The translations under genes and the position numbers were made by a program. From Sideroxydans sp. (GTDB lineage Bacteria > Pseudomonadota > Gammaproteobacteria > Burkholderiales > Gallionellaceae), in the NCBI GenBank assembly GCA_028707175.1, contig JAQTUV010000002.1, forward strand, positions 528,508 to 592,507: a stretch of DNA of 64,000 bases, written 5' to 3'. Below, piece by piece: positions 35,157 through 44,167 of this stretch; the stretch's first letter is position 1, and each line of letters opens with the position of its first letter. Below the pieces are notes generated by a model. It saw only the letters and a list, made by a program, of their open reading frames with translations, was not told the origin of the DNA and made no database searches.

Positions 35157-35824
35157 GGTTTTAACTCCGCAACATGTGGCATTAACAGCGGCATCAATTT
35201 TTGCGCACTCTCATTGATACCGCGACCGACCGCTTTGGAAGTAACGGTCGCACCAGCGATGGCGTCGATCTCCCACGCGTTTTGTTTGGTGCCGTGTTTC
35301 ACGACTTTCACCGCGTTCGCCAGCGCGATCATCTCCGCGTTCACGCGTACATCCAATGCGTCAAAGTTCTTGAGGAAGGCTTTGTCGGTGATGATCTTGT
35401 CGCCGATGCCGGGCGTCTCGCGCATGGACACCACACCGATGCCGATGATGCACTGGCACTTCGTATCGTAGCCATACAACACGCGCACCATGTCGGCATA
35501 ACCTTTGCCTGCCGCTTCTGCCGCGATGCCTTTCAGCGCACCCGCTGAATCGTAAGCAGCGTAGAACTTCACGCCGCCTTCAGGCACGTTCCCCGTGAGT
35601 GCTTGGATGCCGCCTGCTGTGGCGACGTATTCACTCACCTTAGCTGCGCCGGGTAACACCTTGAACACAGCGCGTTCGACCATGATGCGTTTGTTGTTGG
35701 CGATGGCGTCTTGCGTAGTTTCGTAAGCCGCTACGATGAGAACGCCGCAGATGCTGGCGACCAAACCCATGGTGATGATCATCTTGTTGCTGGGGGTGGT
35801 ATGCACAGGGACAGGCTCGGTCAT
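35153..35824 (-). CDS. rnfG: Electron transport complex subunit RnfG (flavoprotein)
   Basis: RnfG has one N-terminal membrane anchor (IITMGLVASICGVLIVAAYE) and a periplasmic FMN-binding domain. DAIAGATVTSKAVG near residue 188 is the flavinylation motif, in which the Thr after GA receives FMN from ApbE. The length (223 residues) is normal. It overlaps rnfD and rnfE by 4 bp each. Confidence 0.95.
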   Translation of the reverse strand: MTEPVPVHTTPSNKMIITMGLVASICGVLIVAAYETTQDAIANNKRIMVERAVFKVLPGAAKVSEYVATAGGIQALTGNVPEGGVKFYAAYDSAGALKGIAAEAAGKGYADMVRVLYGYDTKCQCIIGIGVVSMRETPGIGDKIITDKAFLKNFDALDVRVNAEMIALANAVKVVKHGTKQNAWEIDAIAGATVTSKAVGRGINESAQKLMPLLMPHVAELKP

Positions 35825-36855
35825 GATTTCTCCTTTCCTGTGCCATATACACGCGGCTGGGTGTATTGGTCGATGAGCGGCGTCAGCGCATTGCCCAACA
35901 GGATTGCGTACATCACGCCTTCAGTGAGGCCGCCGAAGTAACGGATGATGACGGTCATGACACCGATGATGCCGCCATAGATCCACACGCCAACGGGGGT
36001 GACGGGGGAGGTCGCCATGTCGGTCGCCATGTAGATTGTGCCGATCATCAAGCCGCCCGAGAGGAGTACGAATAGAGGATCGGGATAGTGGGCTGGGTTA
36101 TACAACTGGAACGCCCAAGCAGTGAGTGCTGCCGAGCCCAGTACCGCGACAGGGATGCGCCAGTCCATGAACTTACGGATGGCGAGATAAGCACCGCACA
36201 ACAGGATGAGTAGGGCGGAAGTCTCGCCTGCGGAGGCAGTCACCGTGCCGGTCAGCAGGTCATGTGCCGAGGCGGTCACGTTCTCGAATTTCCAACGCGC
36301 CAAGGGCGTCGCGCCGGTGAAGGCATCCACCCCTTGTTGTTTCACCCAGCCCACGATGTCGGGCGGCATCATCAAGGGGGCGGTGAAGGTGGTGGGGACG
36401 AACTCGCTGAAACGGTTGGCCGAGAACGCAGGCACCCAAGTGGTGATGGCCACGGGGAACGCCGCTTGCACAAAGGCGCGACCGACCAGCGCAGGGTTGA
36501 ACGGGTTGTGACCAAGACCGCCGAACATTGCCTTGCCGATGGCGATAGCGACGAAGCCAGCCACGATAGCCATCCACAAAGGGAAGGCTGGGGGCAGGGT
36601 CAGCCCCAGCAGGATGCCGGTGATGGCCGCACTCCAATCACCCAGCGTGTTCGCGTTGCGATTGAGCAGACGTTCAGTGGCGAGGCAGGTCGCGGTGACA
36701 GTGAGCAACAAGGCCAATGCCGATAAGCCGTATTGCCATACAGAAAAGCCGCAGATGGGCAGCATGGAATACACCACGTTGCGCATGATGGTGGGTACGC
36801 TGTGCCCGCTGTGCTGATGGGGAGCGGCGCGTAGCTCGATACGATGTTTACTCAC
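35821..36855 (-). CDS. rnfD: Electron transport complex subunit RnfD (flavoprotein)
   Basis: The 344-residue integral membrane subunit has about ten helices and the covalent-flavin motif DAFTGATPLARWK (about residues 178-190), plus GHNPFNPALVGRAF, a conserved RnfD/NqrB segment. It overlaps rnfC and rnfG by 4 bp. Confidence 0.95.
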   Translation of the reverse strand: MSKHRIELRAAPHQHSGHSVPTIMRNVVYSMLPICGFSVWQYGLSALALLLTVTATCLATERLLNRNANTLGDWSAAITGILLGLTLPPAFPLWMAIVAGFVAIAIGKAMFGGLGHNPFNPALVGRAFVQAAFPVAITTWVPAFSANRFSEFVPTTFTAPLMMPPDIVGWVKQQGVDAFTGATPLARWKFENVTASAHDLLTGTVTASAGETSALLILLCGAYLAIRKFMDWRIPVAVLGSAALTAWAFQLYNPAHYPDPLFVLLSGGLMIGTIYMATDMATSPVTPVGVWIYGGIIGVMTVIIRYFGGLTEGVMYAILLGNALTPLIDQYTQPRVYGTGKEKS

Positions 36856-38195
36856 GTCACCTTCTCCCGGTTCTTAAGAAAGTACTTGGCGACACGAAAT
36901 TGTTGCACCAAAGGGATATGTGAGGGACACACATAGCTGCAACAGCCGCACTCAAAACATTCGCCAAGCATAAACTGCTCTGCCATCACGTCGTACTCAC
37001 GTTTGGCAGCTAACAATCCCATTTGTGTGGGATTCAACTTTTTCGGACAGGCGTTCACGCACTCTCCGCAATGGATACAAGGATAGATCTGGGGTGGGAT
37101 CGCATCCTTTTTACCGAAGGCCAACACGCCGCATACGCCTTTGGTGATAGGAACATCCACCGAGGGGATGGTCGTTCCCATCATCGGGCCGCCCAAGATA
37201 ACTTCTGTGGCCGTACTGCGTGCGCCCACATGTTCGAGCAGAAAGCGCAGCGGGGTACCCAGCGGCACGATGTAGTTGCCGGGGCGTTCCACCGAGGGGC
37301 CTGCGATGGTGACGATGCGTTCAGTCATGCCTTCGCCTAGAGGCAGTAGTCTGCCCATGTAGGCCAACGTCATCACGTTGTTCATCACGACACCGATGGA
37401 GGAGCTGCGTTTTCCGGCGGGTACTTCGCGGCCTAACAGGGCAGTGATGAGTGTCTCGGCAGCGCCTTGTGGATATTTGGTTTCCACGACTTTGACTGTG
37501 ACTGAACCGTCAGCAGGTAATGCGGCCTCCAAAGCAGCTACCGCATCCATCTTGTTATCTTCCACGCCGATGATGGCACGTGGTGCGCCACATACACGGC
37601 GTGCGTATTTGATGCCTTCCATGATGTCTTGCGCACGTTCCACCATGATGCGATGGTCGCAGGTGAGGAATGGCTCGCACTCCGCACCGTTGACGATGAT
37701 GGTGTCGATGGTGCAACCGTTGGGCGGGATGAGTTTTGCATGAGTAGGGAAGGTGGCACCGCCTTTACCTGCGACGCCGACCTCCTGCATCACTAAGGCG
37801 AGCTCGCGTCCGCTCATGTTCTCTAGGTCGTGCGGATAGCGCACCTGCACTTCTTGCGTGTCGGCTTCATATACGCGGATGACGATACACATCTCCATCT
37901 CGCCGTTATCCGAGGGCATGGGCTCCAGCGCTTCGATGATGCCCGTCGCGGGTGCGTGGATGGGCAGCGAGAACAGTCCATCCGGTTTGGCGATGAGCTC
38001 GCCACGCAACACTTCCTGCCCCACACGCACGATGGCGATCGCGGGTTTGCCGATGTGTTGCTCTAGCGACACATACAGTTTCGGTGCGAACGGGAACCGA
38101 CGGATCGGCAGGTGTCCGGTCTCTTTGTGATAGACCGGGTGTATGCCGTGATCGAAGGTCGGCGTGTGGTTGAAGAAAGGGAGGCGCATGCTCAT
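36852..38195 (-). CDS. rnfC: Electron transport complex subunit RnfC
   Basis: RnfC carries the NADH/FMN-binding module and two 4Fe-4S clusters. The start is placed at ATG 38195, one base after the nifJ stop; an ATG two codons later is equally possible, and the track's GTG lies inside nifJ. The 447-residue protein begins in the typical way (GIHPVYHKETG), has the nucleotide-binding GKGGATFPTHAKL, and the ferredoxin motifs CIHCGECVNACP and CFECGCCSYVCP. It lacks the long Ala/Lys-rich C-terminal repeat of E. coli RsxC. Confidence 0.95.
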   Translation of the reverse strand: MSMRLPFFNHTPTFDHGIHPVYHKETGHLPIRRFPFAPKLYVSLEQHIGKPAIAIVRVGQEVLRGELIAKPDGLFSLPIHAPATGIIEALEPMPSDNGEMEMCIVIRVYEADTQEVQVRYPHDLENMSGRELALVMQEVGVAGKGGATFPTHAKLIPPNGCTIDTIIVNGAECEPFLTCDHRIMVERAQDIMEGIKYARRVCGAPRAIIGVEDNKMDAVAALEAALPADGSVTVKVVETKYPQGAAETLITALLGREVPAGKRSSSIGVVMNNVMTLAYMGRLLPLGEGMTERIVTIAGPSVERPGNYIVPLGTPLRFLLEHVGARSTATEVILGGPMMGTTIPSVDVPITKGVCGVLAFGKKDAIPPQIYPCIHCGECVNACPKKLNPTQMGLLAAKREYDVMAEQFMLGECFECGCCSYVCPSHIPLVQQFRVAKYFLKNREKVT

Positions 38196-38196
38196 C

Positions 38197-41100
38197 TCAA
38201 TTGAATTTCGCCGCACGTGCCTTCAGTTTGTCGAGGTTCGCTTCGCTGCTGTTCCAAGGCGTGCCCGGGTGAATGATGCCAGCCGTGCATTTCTCCGCAG
38301 CTTTAACGATGTCAAGGAAACTACCCGCTTTCGGGTTGAGGATGACCGCTTTTTTCTGATCATTGTATGCAAATATCTTGGGGTTGATGTTCATGCACTC
38401 GTCACAGGCGGTGCACTCCGGAGTGTCGATGAATACGGCTTCGTAATCTGCCGCATTGGAGGCGGCAGGTGCGGCCACCGAGGCGGAAGCGCTAGATGTC
38501 GCCCCACTCATGCCCGACGACAACATCTGGATGAGTTCTTGCCGCACGCGATTGGCGATGGCCTCTTCGTTGCTGCTGGTACGGCCTGCACCACTCACAT
38601 CTTTCAGTTGCTTCCAGAACTGCATGCGCTCTTCGCATGACAACACCATCTCTTTCGAGACCAGTACGCGCATCAGTTGGTTCTTCTTGTCCACCGACCA
38701 GATGAAGGGGAACTTGCCGTCGCGTTCGTCTTCCGAGAGGTGCAGGAAGTCACCCAGCAACACCATGTCGTCGTTCCATGTATCTGCCGGCGCTTTCTTG
38801 AACTGCTTGGCGAAGCGACCTTCGGTCAACGCGAAGTCGGCAAAGGTCATCGGCAAGATCATTGAATGCTGAGCGCCAGCCTCGTCCTTGTAGTCGAGTT
38901 TGTATTCCGGCCAATCGAAATCCAACGATGGGTTGCCTTCCAAGGTGACGCATTCCGAGAAGGTGATGCCCGCATCGGGATCGAAACGGAACAATGGGAA
39001 CGCGCGCGACTCGACTGCCATCTTGCTCTGTGCCACGGCGCTGTTGTCGCCCACGCCATGCTCGGGTGGACACACCGCATAGACGTTGAACAGTGCAGGG
39101 CGGCGGCTGTTGAGACCGTCGATGAAACCTTCCAGCATGTGGTTCACATTAGAGAGCGAGCTTTGGTGGATGAACGCGGTGCGATGCGCCATGCCGATGA
39201 GGCTGATCTCTTTGCGGCTCTCGCTCTTGCCGTGTTGGCTCGCGCCGTAGGGTGACATGTCTGCCACTTGGCCGATGAAGCCGGAGGTACATGCTTGGCC
39301 GCCGGTGTTGGAATACACCTGCGTATCCACGATGAACACCTTGATGGGTTTGCCTGACATCAGTGCGCGTGACAGATTCTGGAAGCCGATGTCGAACATC
39401 GCACCGTCACCACCCATCGCCACCACGGGTGGACACAGATGGAATTCTTCATCGCTCAGTTGTTCCCAATTGAAGTGGGCGAAGAACTTGTCGCTGTCTT
39501 CCGGTACGTAACCACCTGCCAGCTCCATCTCGACTTGGCGTACGGCTTTGAAACCTTCCACCATCTTCGCCATGTGTCCTTCGAACACGCCCATCGCAAC
39601 GGAAGGCGAGTCTTGGAACAGATGCGATGTCCATGGGAATGGATAGGGGTTGAACGGATAGGTCGAGGCCCACACCGAGGTGCAACCGGTGGAGTTGACG
39701 ATGCCCATCTCGGCGCGGCCTTGTTTGGTCGGGCCTTCCAGGTAACGCCAGCGCAGGTCTTTCAATTTCTCCAACATCTGCGTCACACGTTTCAACCATA
39801 GCGGGTCGATCGGTTCTGCAGGGTGGCGCGCAAGTAGGGTCTCGGTTAGTTTGGCCAAGGTCAGGTCGCGTCCGCTGTAGTTCTGGATGGCTTGCATCAA
39901 GCCATCGGTATCAGCCAGATTGACCGAGCTACCAAGACGCAGACGGATGTGGTTCTCTAGGCCAGAGATAAGCGTGTCCAACTTGCTCACGTACTTCTTC
40001 ACGCGTGGTTGCATCAATGCCGTCACAGTGGCGGTGAACAGGTGGATGGCACCCTTCTCGCCACAACCCAAGCACGCACCGTCACCACTGGCCAGTGATT
40101 GGTAGTTGTGTTTGTCGAGCAGGATGGTTTCCAGCGCGCCGACCTTCTCGTCCAGATCGTCGATGCGGCTGAATTCTTGTGGTGTGGTGGGTAGGTCTAG
40201 CCATACGCTCCAATCGTCGCGTAGGGTCTGGATAGTCTCGTTGGTCTGCGTCACCATCTTCAGCGCGTTGTCACCACAGACGTCTACGCAGATCGCACAG
40301 CCTTTGCAGGTGTAGGGGTTGATGGTGATGGAGAACAAGCCGCCGCTGCCTTTTTCCTTTTTTTCTTTTTGTGTCCAATACGGTTTGGTGGTGGCGAACT
40401 TGAAGCTGCCGATGCCATCGCGCAGCAGATCCAATTCGACTTCCAAGCGTGCACGTTCGTCACCTGTCGTCGTGTCTTCCGCGAAGGCTTCGGTGATGGC
40501 ATTCGCCAGCAGTGCGCGCACATCCAATCCATCCTTGTCCAAAGAAGCACGCAACTTCTTCTCGACGGTACGGCTGAATTTGCGCAGGAAGCGGGTGGGG
40601 CGTCCGCTGGTTTCGATCTTCTGGATGACGCTGTTGAGCACGTCACTCGGTGTAGAGACCAAGCCGGGGATGGCGCTGTCTGGGCATTGGGTATAGCACT
40701 CGCCGCAAGCGGTGCAGTTCTCGGCGATCCACTCGGGCACTTCGAAACGCACCCCTGTCATGTCGCGATAAACACCCGTGACAGCAGGTACCACGGACAT
40801 GCCGATGAATGGATCGACCAGATTGTCCGAGCCTTGTCCCTTCATATAGAAGCTGCCAGTCTGTTCCCAGAAGCGATGCACATCGGACTGGAGACCGTTA
40901 CCCTCGGGTAACTGCTTGAGCATGACAGGCATAGAGGGGGCGGCTTTGAGTTCGCCTTTGGAACGCTGACCGACCTTCATTTGTTCCGGTTTGATCTCGA
41001 ACAACTCTTCGTAACCGCGACGCACCACGCGCAGGTTGTCATCAACGATACGTTTGCCCTTCTTGCCGAACTTGGATTCGAGTTGGTTCTCGATGGCTTT

Positions 41101-43116
41101 GAACAGTGTCTCTTCGCTCAATCCAGCACGGTCTTTCACTGGCGAGGCATTGAAGAAGGCGCCCTGGAAGGCATTACCCTGCATACGTAGTTGCAAGTCT
41201 GGGTTGCTGGATTCAGCGCGCGCGATCTTGAATGCATCGAGGTAATACACGCGAATCTTGTGATCGACGATGTATTGCTGGGTGCGCATGGGGAAGGTCT
41301 GCCAAACTTCTTCGGCACTCTCCAGATTGCTCTGGATGATGAATACGCCACCGTCATTCAAGCCCTCCAGCGCGTTGGTGTGACCGAACACTTGAGGATC
41401 GGGCGACATCACGACATCCACACGGGTGTATTCGCAGTTGATGCGGATGGGTTCCGGTGCGGCGGATAGATAGTAGGTCGTGGGCTGACCTTTCTTTTCG
41501 GAGCCGTATTTCGGATTCGCCTTGATGTCCCAGCCTAGCAGTTCGAACAAGGTCATCGCCAAGTTCTTGCCGGTGGTCACTGCACCCCAGCCGCCGATGG
41601 AGTGCATACGCACGGCGATGGCACCCTTGGGTAGTAGGTTGGGATTCTCGGTGCCGCGCAACGCCATGCCCTTGATACCGGGGTAGGCGACTTGCAACTC
41701 TTGTTGGCGTATCTCTTGTTTCGGATTGGCGGATTCGTCGCGCACGAAATCGACGGACAAGTAATAGAACTTGCGGCGTGTAGCACCCGGCAACATGTTC
41801 TCGACAGCAGCGATCAAGCCTTCAGGTTGCAAGTCGCGCGAGCCCAATCCGTAGCAGCCGGAGTACAACGTCGGCATGTCTTTGGCGTGTTCGTACTTGG
41901 CGTAATCTGTGTAGCATTCTTCGCGGCCGTTCTCCATGCACTTGGTCACGGTGGAACGCACTTCGCGCATCAGCGGCAAGTCTTCCGACAGCGGTTGGTC
42001 GGTACGCTCCAACACAGCTACACCTTTCTTGCCTTTCAACACATGGCCGAGTAGGTCGCCAGGGAAGGGGCGGTACATGGTGATGTTGACCACGCCCACT
42101 TTGATCTTGCGGTTTTCGCGCAACCAATCGGCGACAGCGGCCGCTTGCACGGTCATGCTACCTTGGCCAAGGATGACATAGTCGGCATCCTCGCAACGAT
42201 AGGTGTCGATACGGTTGTATTGGCGACCCGTTAGAGCTTTGAACTCAGCCGCGCATTGGTCGAACAGGGCGGGAATGTGTTCGAAGAAGTAAGGACGTTG
42301 TGCGGCAACGGCTTGCATGTAGGCATCTTGGTTCTGCACCACGCCGGTCTGCATCGGATTGTCCACGTCCCAGTTCATTGGTACGCGACGGCGCTTCGGT
42401 CCATACAACAGCTTTTGTGCAGGTGTGGGGGTGTCGATGATGTCATCTGCATCGCCTAAGAATTCGGCGACCAGCTCACGTTCGGGCACCAACATCGGCT
42501 CGATCAGATGTGTGGTGAGGAAACCGTCTTGCGCCACCATGGCGGGTGTCAGTGCCAGTTCGGCGGTCTTGCGTGCGAGCATGTTGAGGTCGGCTGCACC
42601 CTGACCATTCTTGGCGAACACTTGGATGAAGCCGGTGTCATCGGCGCAGTGGTAGTCGTCATGTGCGCAGTGCACATTGAGGGATGTCTTGGTGATGGCG
42701 CGGCAACCGAGGTTCAGCACATAAGGAAGACGTTTACCGACGGCGGCGTACAAAGACTCGTGCATGAAAGCCAAGCCTTGTGAGGAGGTGAAGTTGACTG
42801 CGCGGATACCCGTCATGGAGAGACCGGCAGTGACACCCGCAGCAGCGTGTTCTGATTCGGGTTCGACGAAGATGAGCGGTTTGCCCGCAGCGTTCAGATG
42901 CCCTTTGGCGACTTCTTCCGCCCAATACTCGCCCATCTGTGTGGATGGGGTGATGGGGTAGGCGCCGGCACCTTGCGAGGCTTCGCGTTCCACCATGATG
43001 ACGGCGGTGTTGCCGTCGATGGCATCGCGTACGCCGGGGTATTTATACTGGGTTTGGGTCGCATCGGCATCTGATGCGGTTCCGAGGAATTTGAATTGTT
43101 TTAATTTGTTCAACAT
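38197..43116 (-). CDS. nifJ: Pyruvate:ferredoxin (flavodoxin) oxidoreductase, extra-long form
   Basis: The enzyme interconverts pyruvate plus CoA with acetyl-CoA, CO2 and reduced ferredoxin, using TPP and 4Fe-4S clusters. It has 1639 residues, against about 1,170-1,200 for usual NifJ. Order: pyruvate-binding domains (YPITPSTQMGEYW near residue 55), gamma domain (from about 510), ferredoxin motifs CTACGECYTQCP (about 797) and CKGCAICVDVCG (about 935), TPP domain (GDGACLGCGEK about 1010; GGDGAMFDIGFQNLS about 1232; VYSNTGGQACTSG). Extra parts are a helical insertion at about 1035-1130 and a C-terminal ferredoxin-like extension (CTACDECMN, about 1568). It lies between rnfB and rnfC. Confidence 0.93.
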   Translation of the reverse strand: MLNKLKQFKFLGTASDADATQTQYKYPGVRDAIDGNTAVIMVEREASQGAGAYPITPSTQMGEYWAEEVAKGHLNAAGKPLIFVEPESEHAAAGVTAGLSMTGIRAVNFTSSQGLAFMHESLYAAVGKRLPYVLNLGCRAITKTSLNVHCAHDDYHCADDTGFIQVFAKNGQGAADLNMLARKTAELALTPAMVAQDGFLTTHLIEPMLVPERELVAEFLGDADDIIDTPTPAQKLLYGPKRRRVPMNWDVDNPMQTGVVQNQDAYMQAVAAQRPYFFEHIPALFDQCAAEFKALTGRQYNRIDTYRCEDADYVILGQGSMTVQAAAVADWLRENRKIKVGVVNITMYRPFPGDLLGHVLKGKKGVAVLERTDQPLSEDLPLMREVRSTVTKCMENGREECYTDYAKYEHAKDMPTLYSGCYGLGSRDLQPEGLIAAVENMLPGATRRKFYYLSVDFVRDESANPKQEIRQQELQVAYPGIKGMALRGTENPNLLPKGAIAVRMHSIGGWGAVTTGKNLAMTLFELLGWDIKANPKYGSEKKGQPTTYYLSAAPEPIRINCEYTRVDVVMSPDPQVFGHTNALEGLNDGGVFIIQSNLESAEEVWQTFPMRTQQYIVDHKIRVYYLDAFKIARAESSNPDLQLRMQGNAFQGAFFNASPVKDRAGLSEETLFKAIENQLESKFGKKGKRIVDDNLRVVRRGYEELFEIKPEQMKVGQRSKGELKAAPSMPVMLKQLPEGNGLQSDVHRFWEQTGSFYMKGQGSDNLVDPFIGMSVVPAVTGVYRDMTGVRFEVPEWIAENCTACGECYTQCPDSAIPGLVSTPSDVLNSVIQKIETSGRPTRFLRKFSRTVEKKLRASLDKDGLDVRALLANAITEAFAEDTTTGDERARLEVELDLLRDGIGSFKFATTKPYWTQKEKKEKGSGGLFSITINPYTCKGCAICVDVCGDNALKMVTQTNETIQTLRDDWSVWLDLPTTPQEFSRIDDLDEKVGALETILLDKHNYQSLASGDGACLGCGEKGAIHLFTATVTALMQPRVKKYVSKLDTLISGLENHIRLRLGSSVNLADTDGLMQAIQNYSGRDLTLAKLTETLLARHPAEPIDPLWLKRVTQMLEKLKDLRWRYLEGPTKQGRAEMGIVNSTGCTSVWASTYPFNPYPFPWTSHLFQDSPSVAMGVFEGHMAKMVEGFKAVRQVEMELAGGYVPEDSDKFFAHFNWEQLSDEEFHLCPPVVAMGGDGAMFDIGFQNLSRALMSGKPIKVFIVDTQVYSNTGGQACTSGFIGQVADMSPYGASQHGKSESRKEISLIGMAHRTAFIHQSSLSNVNHMLEGFIDGLNSRRPALFNVYAVCPPEHGVGDNSAVAQSKMAVESRAFPLFRFDPDAGITFSECVTLEGNPSLDFDWPEYKLDYKDEAGAQHSMILPMTFADFALTEGRFAKQFKKAPADTWNDDMVLLGDFLHLSEDERDGKFPFIWSVDKKNQLMRVLVSKEMVLSCEERMQFWKQLKDVSGAGRTSSNEEAIANRVRQELIQMLSSGMSGATSSASASVAAPAASNAADYEAVFIDTPECTACDECMNINPKIFAYNDQKKAVILNPKAGSFLDIVKAAEKCTAGIIHPGTPWNSSEANLDKLKARAAKFN

Positions 43117-43125
43117 GGTCTCTCC

Positions 43126-44004
43126 CTATGCTTCTGCGATGACTGGTAGCGGTTCGATACGGATGATCTTCTTGGCGGCTTTGCCTTTGCTGATGTTGCT
43201 TCCTTCCATCCACACGATGGCCCCAGTGGGACAACGCTCGATGGCTGCACGCTGTGCAGAATCGTTCTTGCTGTAATCGATGACGGCGAGTTTGTTCTGG
43301 ATGCTGATGAGGCCGGGTGCGGCGTCAACCACGCAACGCTCGCAGGCGGTGCACGCCACTTCACAAGCGGCTTCTGCGATGTCGCCTTCCGATTCGTTGC
43401 AACAGGCCAACCATAATTTGTGTGACTCGACTTGAAGTGAGAACAAGCCCTTGGGGCAGACATCCACGCAGTCGCCACAGGCTGTGCATTTAGCGGCATC
43501 TACGACAGGGAGGCTGAATTTATCCATGGTGATGGCATCGAAGTCGCACACGTCAGCGCAATCGCCGATGCCCAGACAACCCCAAGTGCAGCTCTTGCCG
43601 CCACCCGCGACGGCAGCCGCCGCACAGGAATTGAGGCCGTCATAGTGAGCGCGCATCTTGGCGACGTGTCTGCCGCCGGCGCAGGCGAGGCGGGCGATGC
43701 GTTTTTCGACATCGCCCATGGAGATGCCTAACATCTCGGCGATGGATAGATTCTGTTCGGGAGGGTTGACGGTGCAACGAGCGGGTTCGATGGTGCCGCT
43801 GACGACTTGTTCTGCGAAGTTGCGGCAGCCAGCGGTGCCACATGCGCCACAATTGGAGTGAGGCAACATCTCTTCTACTTCATCGATGCGGGGATCTTCG
43901 AACACGTATAGGCGTTTGCTGGCGACAGCCAGAAACAGCGCTAGCAGGACGCCAAGTCCTGCCATGAACGCAAAGGCAAAAAGAATGTTGTGCAGTGTTC
44001 CCAT
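43126..44004 (-). CDS. rnfB: Electron transport complex subunit RnfB, long form
   Basis: RnfB accepts electrons from ferredoxin. The 292-residue protein has the N-terminal membrane helix (ILFAFAFMAGLGVLLALFLA), the Fe-S domain (NCGACGTAGCRNFAEQV, then RCTVNPPEQN) and further clusters: CTWGCLGIGDCADVCDF, CTACGDCVDVCP and CEVACTACERCV. This is longer than the 192-residue E. coli protein and similar to RnfB forms with extra ferredoxin clusters. It is the first gene of the operon and nifJ follows after 9 bp. Confidence 0.95.
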   Translation of the reverse strand: MGTLHNILFAFAFMAGLGVLLALFLAVASKRLYVFEDPRIDEVEEMLPHSNCGACGTAGCRNFAEQVVSGTIEPARCTVNPPEQNLSIAEMLGISMGDVEKRIARLACAGGRHVAKMRAHYDGLNSCAAAAVAGGGKSCTWGCLGIGDCADVCDFDAITMDKFSLPVVDAAKCTACGDCVDVCPKGLFSLQVESHKLWLACCNESEGDIAEAACEVACTACERCVVDAAPGLISIQNKLAVIDYSKNDSAQRAAIERCPTGAIVWMEGSNISKGKAAKKIIRIEPLPVIAEA

Positions 44005-44120
44005 GCTGCTCCCTGAAGCAACTCGTTTCTACAAGTGGTGATTCCAACAGACTGACTTTTTATTATGTTTATTTCTATTTGTGACGGTAAGGTTATTAAA
44101 GTTACAATCATTTGGGGAAT

Positions 44121-44144
44121 CAATAATTTCAATTTTCATTATTG
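44121..44144. promoter_or_regulatory. Inverted repeat in the rnfB/lysR divergent promoter region
   Basis: CAATAAT and ATTATTG form perfect 7-bp arms around a 10-base AT-rich spacer in the 163-bp gap between rnfB and the LysR gene. The arrangement suits a LysR-type operator, which usually autoregulates and controls the divergent operon. The whole gap is strongly AT-rich compared with its flanks. Confidence 0.5.
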
Positions 44145-44167
44145 AGAAAGCAATAAAGGGAGTGAAG

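Noticed and set aside
36262-36726. 154-codon plus-strand ORF opposite rnfD
   Set aside because: Shadow of rnfD; no ribosome site and low-complexity composition.
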